From NCBI GenBank assembly GCA_030248195.1, contig JASAND010004393.1, positions 1-64,000 of the forward strand: a DNA stretch of 64,000 bases. The letters are read 5' to 3'. Below, piece by piece: positions 51,581-54,500 of the stretch (position 1 is the first letter of the stretch; every line of letters starts with the position of its first letter). The notes under the pieces are model-generated. The model was not told the origin of the DNA. It worked only from the letters and a program-made list of their open reading frames with translations, and made no database searches. Source of the DNA: Trissonchulus latispiculum. Its lineage: Eukaryota; Nematoda; Enoplea; Enoplida; Ironidae. The position numbers and the translations under genes were made by a program.

Positions 51581-54500
51581 TACGTTATACCTTTCATTCG
51601 TTCTTTGCAGTGCAGGACTCTGTAAGCAATAGATGCTGTTAATTTCAGTTTATTTTTTTGGATTTTTTAAAATACTTTTTATGTTTTTTTAGACGGAGGA
51701 AATTGTGGAGAATTATGGGAGTGGAAAGTCCAGCCATCAGAATGTGATATTGCTCACCTGCCACGGGCTTAGTCCAGTTGGTATGGCTGGCAGCTATCAT
51801 TATTGTGTCATAATAAATTTTGCTATGCGAGTTTCTTCTGGTCACATTATGCCGATTCTCTCAGTATGTAGAATCACATTATGGAGAAATCTGTAGGCTT
51901 TTGCTGAATGGACTTTATGTAGAATTGTATTTGAAATAGGACTAATCTCATTATTTGTGCGTGCAAAGTAGCTCCATGTGGAAACTTTTCCCAAGTGAGG
52001 GCTGCATCTAAACTCAGAATTTCATTAGTCAGAAGAGTTTTTCATTTTGTCGAGGAATGAATACTGATAATTGAAACCGTCTAATCCACCTGCCTAAATT
52101 GACGTTTTGTTCCCGTTGATGTTCTGTGTCTGTTGCCTACTGCTTCAGATGACGAACTGAGAATCGGTCTTATGGAGGCCTTGTCACTTAGGTTGGAAGA
52201 GGCGGTCCTCGATTCCCTCACTATGGCCCTTGCCAGAAATCCCTACGCTAAACTTACCCAAGAGGATATTGAGGTCTGTAGGTCTTTCGTGTCTTATAAA
52301 ATATGGGGGATTATGTTAAATCGTGAGAATTAAAAGCATATTATGTATGTTAGTAACGTAAAGAAAATAATGAAATTGTCACTTCAGCACTCGGACTCGT
52401 AACATGAAAATTTGTTCGGGTCTCTGGTGGGTTTCGAACCCACAATTTTCGGGGTTAATAATTGTTTCAGCTAGCTAGAGACGGAAAAACAGAGAAACTG
52501 TTAAGGTGCTGGTATCGCTTTGTGTAAATTCGACCCTACAAGCTTCAATTCTTTATGAAAGTGGATGAAACTTTTCAAATACCTTATTTTCGTGCTCTTT
52601 AACATTCTGAGACCAGTCCCGGATTTTTAGGTTTAAAGATAAGAAAGTTTTAGTTTTTGCCCTTATTCTCTCAGTACGTAGTCGCTACACCGGATTGGTT
52701 GTTATGGCTGGAAAGAAGGCACCAAAATGAACATTTTTGTTTTTACAACTTTTGAGCTACCTCTAGTGGTTAAGGCAGTATAAACCAAAAACGATTTTTG
52801 GGGTCAAAAAATGGCCATTTTTGACGAAATCAGTTTTTTAAAATTACTGCCAAATCTTACAGACAATTTCGGCTTATTTATACTCAATCGATACACCGTC
52901 CAATTGCGCATTTTATCAATACCTATTCGCTGAAGTTCGTTGCTTTAAGCTAGGGAATTCGCCGAAAAACCATTTTGGCAAAATTGCGATTATTTTGTTT
53001 TGAACATTGATTTCTCAAAAACTGTCCAATGGATTCGCGTGATTTTGGGCTGAATGAAAATTCGCCCTATTGCGGAGGGACATTTTTCTTGGTTTGAGCT
53101 AAGCTAAAACGTCTCCAGTTGTGAGAAAACTGAACAGAAAGTTTCGAAATTTCGTGTCATCGCGCATTTGCCGGATTTTCTGGAGTACTGGGACTTGTTG
53201 AGCCAAATCCAAAAAAATGTCCCTCGGCCCACATGTCCTTCATATCATGGCACAAGAAAAAATTTTGGCCGATTCTACAGTTTTGAGAAATCGATGTTCA
53301 AAAATTTTTGGTCTATATTCAGTCTGTCAGAACTCAGATGTCAGCATGTCGGAAGTTTTTTGCTATTTTTTGCCAATTTTGCTAGTTTCGTAAGCCCATG
53401 TTAATCTACAGATTATAAGCTTTAAAACGATGTATAAAGCTCTTTCCAACTCCCAAAATTGCGAAAGTTATAGCGTTTCGAAAAATCACCACAAAAGCAC
53501 TGCACAAAAGGATACCAGCACCTTAAAGAAAGAAGCGGCGGAGGAACGGACCAACTGAGAAACGGACGAAATTATTGTTGATTTGTAAAGCTAGAGATTA
53601 ATCCATGTGACGTACATTATTTTTCCAGATCTAAAATTTGTTGCAAAATTTTGTTTCAGTTTATACAACCGGCGGACCGTGGTCCCGGCTATACCCTGGA
53701 ATTTGATGTCCCCTGCCGAGTCTTGCCGCACCTCCATTCTTTGCGTTACTATCTAAGACAGCATCTTAGCACAGCTCTCTATATTCCTAACTATGCTGCG
53801 GGTTCTGCGGTGGCTGGGAAAGATAGACGATTTCGGGTATAAGTTTACGAAATTTGGGTTTTGCTTTTTTTCCGGAACGGACGGTTTTCGATTTACCGTC
53901 TTGGATTAGACATCTGTTGTTTGATAATTGTTTTGTTAACGATTTTTGTTGGTGTTTTAGAACTGAAGGTACGTAATGCCTCGGTTTACATGGTGTTGGT
54001 TTTTGGGTGACTTTTTGTTGCAGATTTGTTTATTGCACCATGTTCTTCTCTACAGTCTCCGATATGTAGCTGCTGTGGTCGTTAGTTTTGAACACAATCG
54101 CCTTGTTTTTTTCAGTTGAGTGGTGCGACCGGTGGGAAATCTTCTTCCACCACGACAAGCTCTGAAATGACCAAAGCTGAAGACAATGTTTATCTGTATT
54201 GTCCGGTAGAGGGTGCCGGACCTGTTGGTACGGTTTTGTGGTTTTCTTCTCCTCCCCCCTCCGCCTCTTAATCACAATTTTTTAGTTTCTGCAGTTTTGT
54301 CAGCTTCTAGAGGGTGGGATGGGGGTGGGGGTCGGCGTTTGATGCAGTACAAATATTACTGAAGAATTTTATTGAAAATGATGACACTGTCGGAAAGCTT
54401 CGATCCAAATCCAGGAAGATATTCAACTTACATCGTTTTTAAAATGCACTCTGGAACTTAGTCCTTCTTAAGATTTTGCTTTCATCTCATCCTGGCTTAA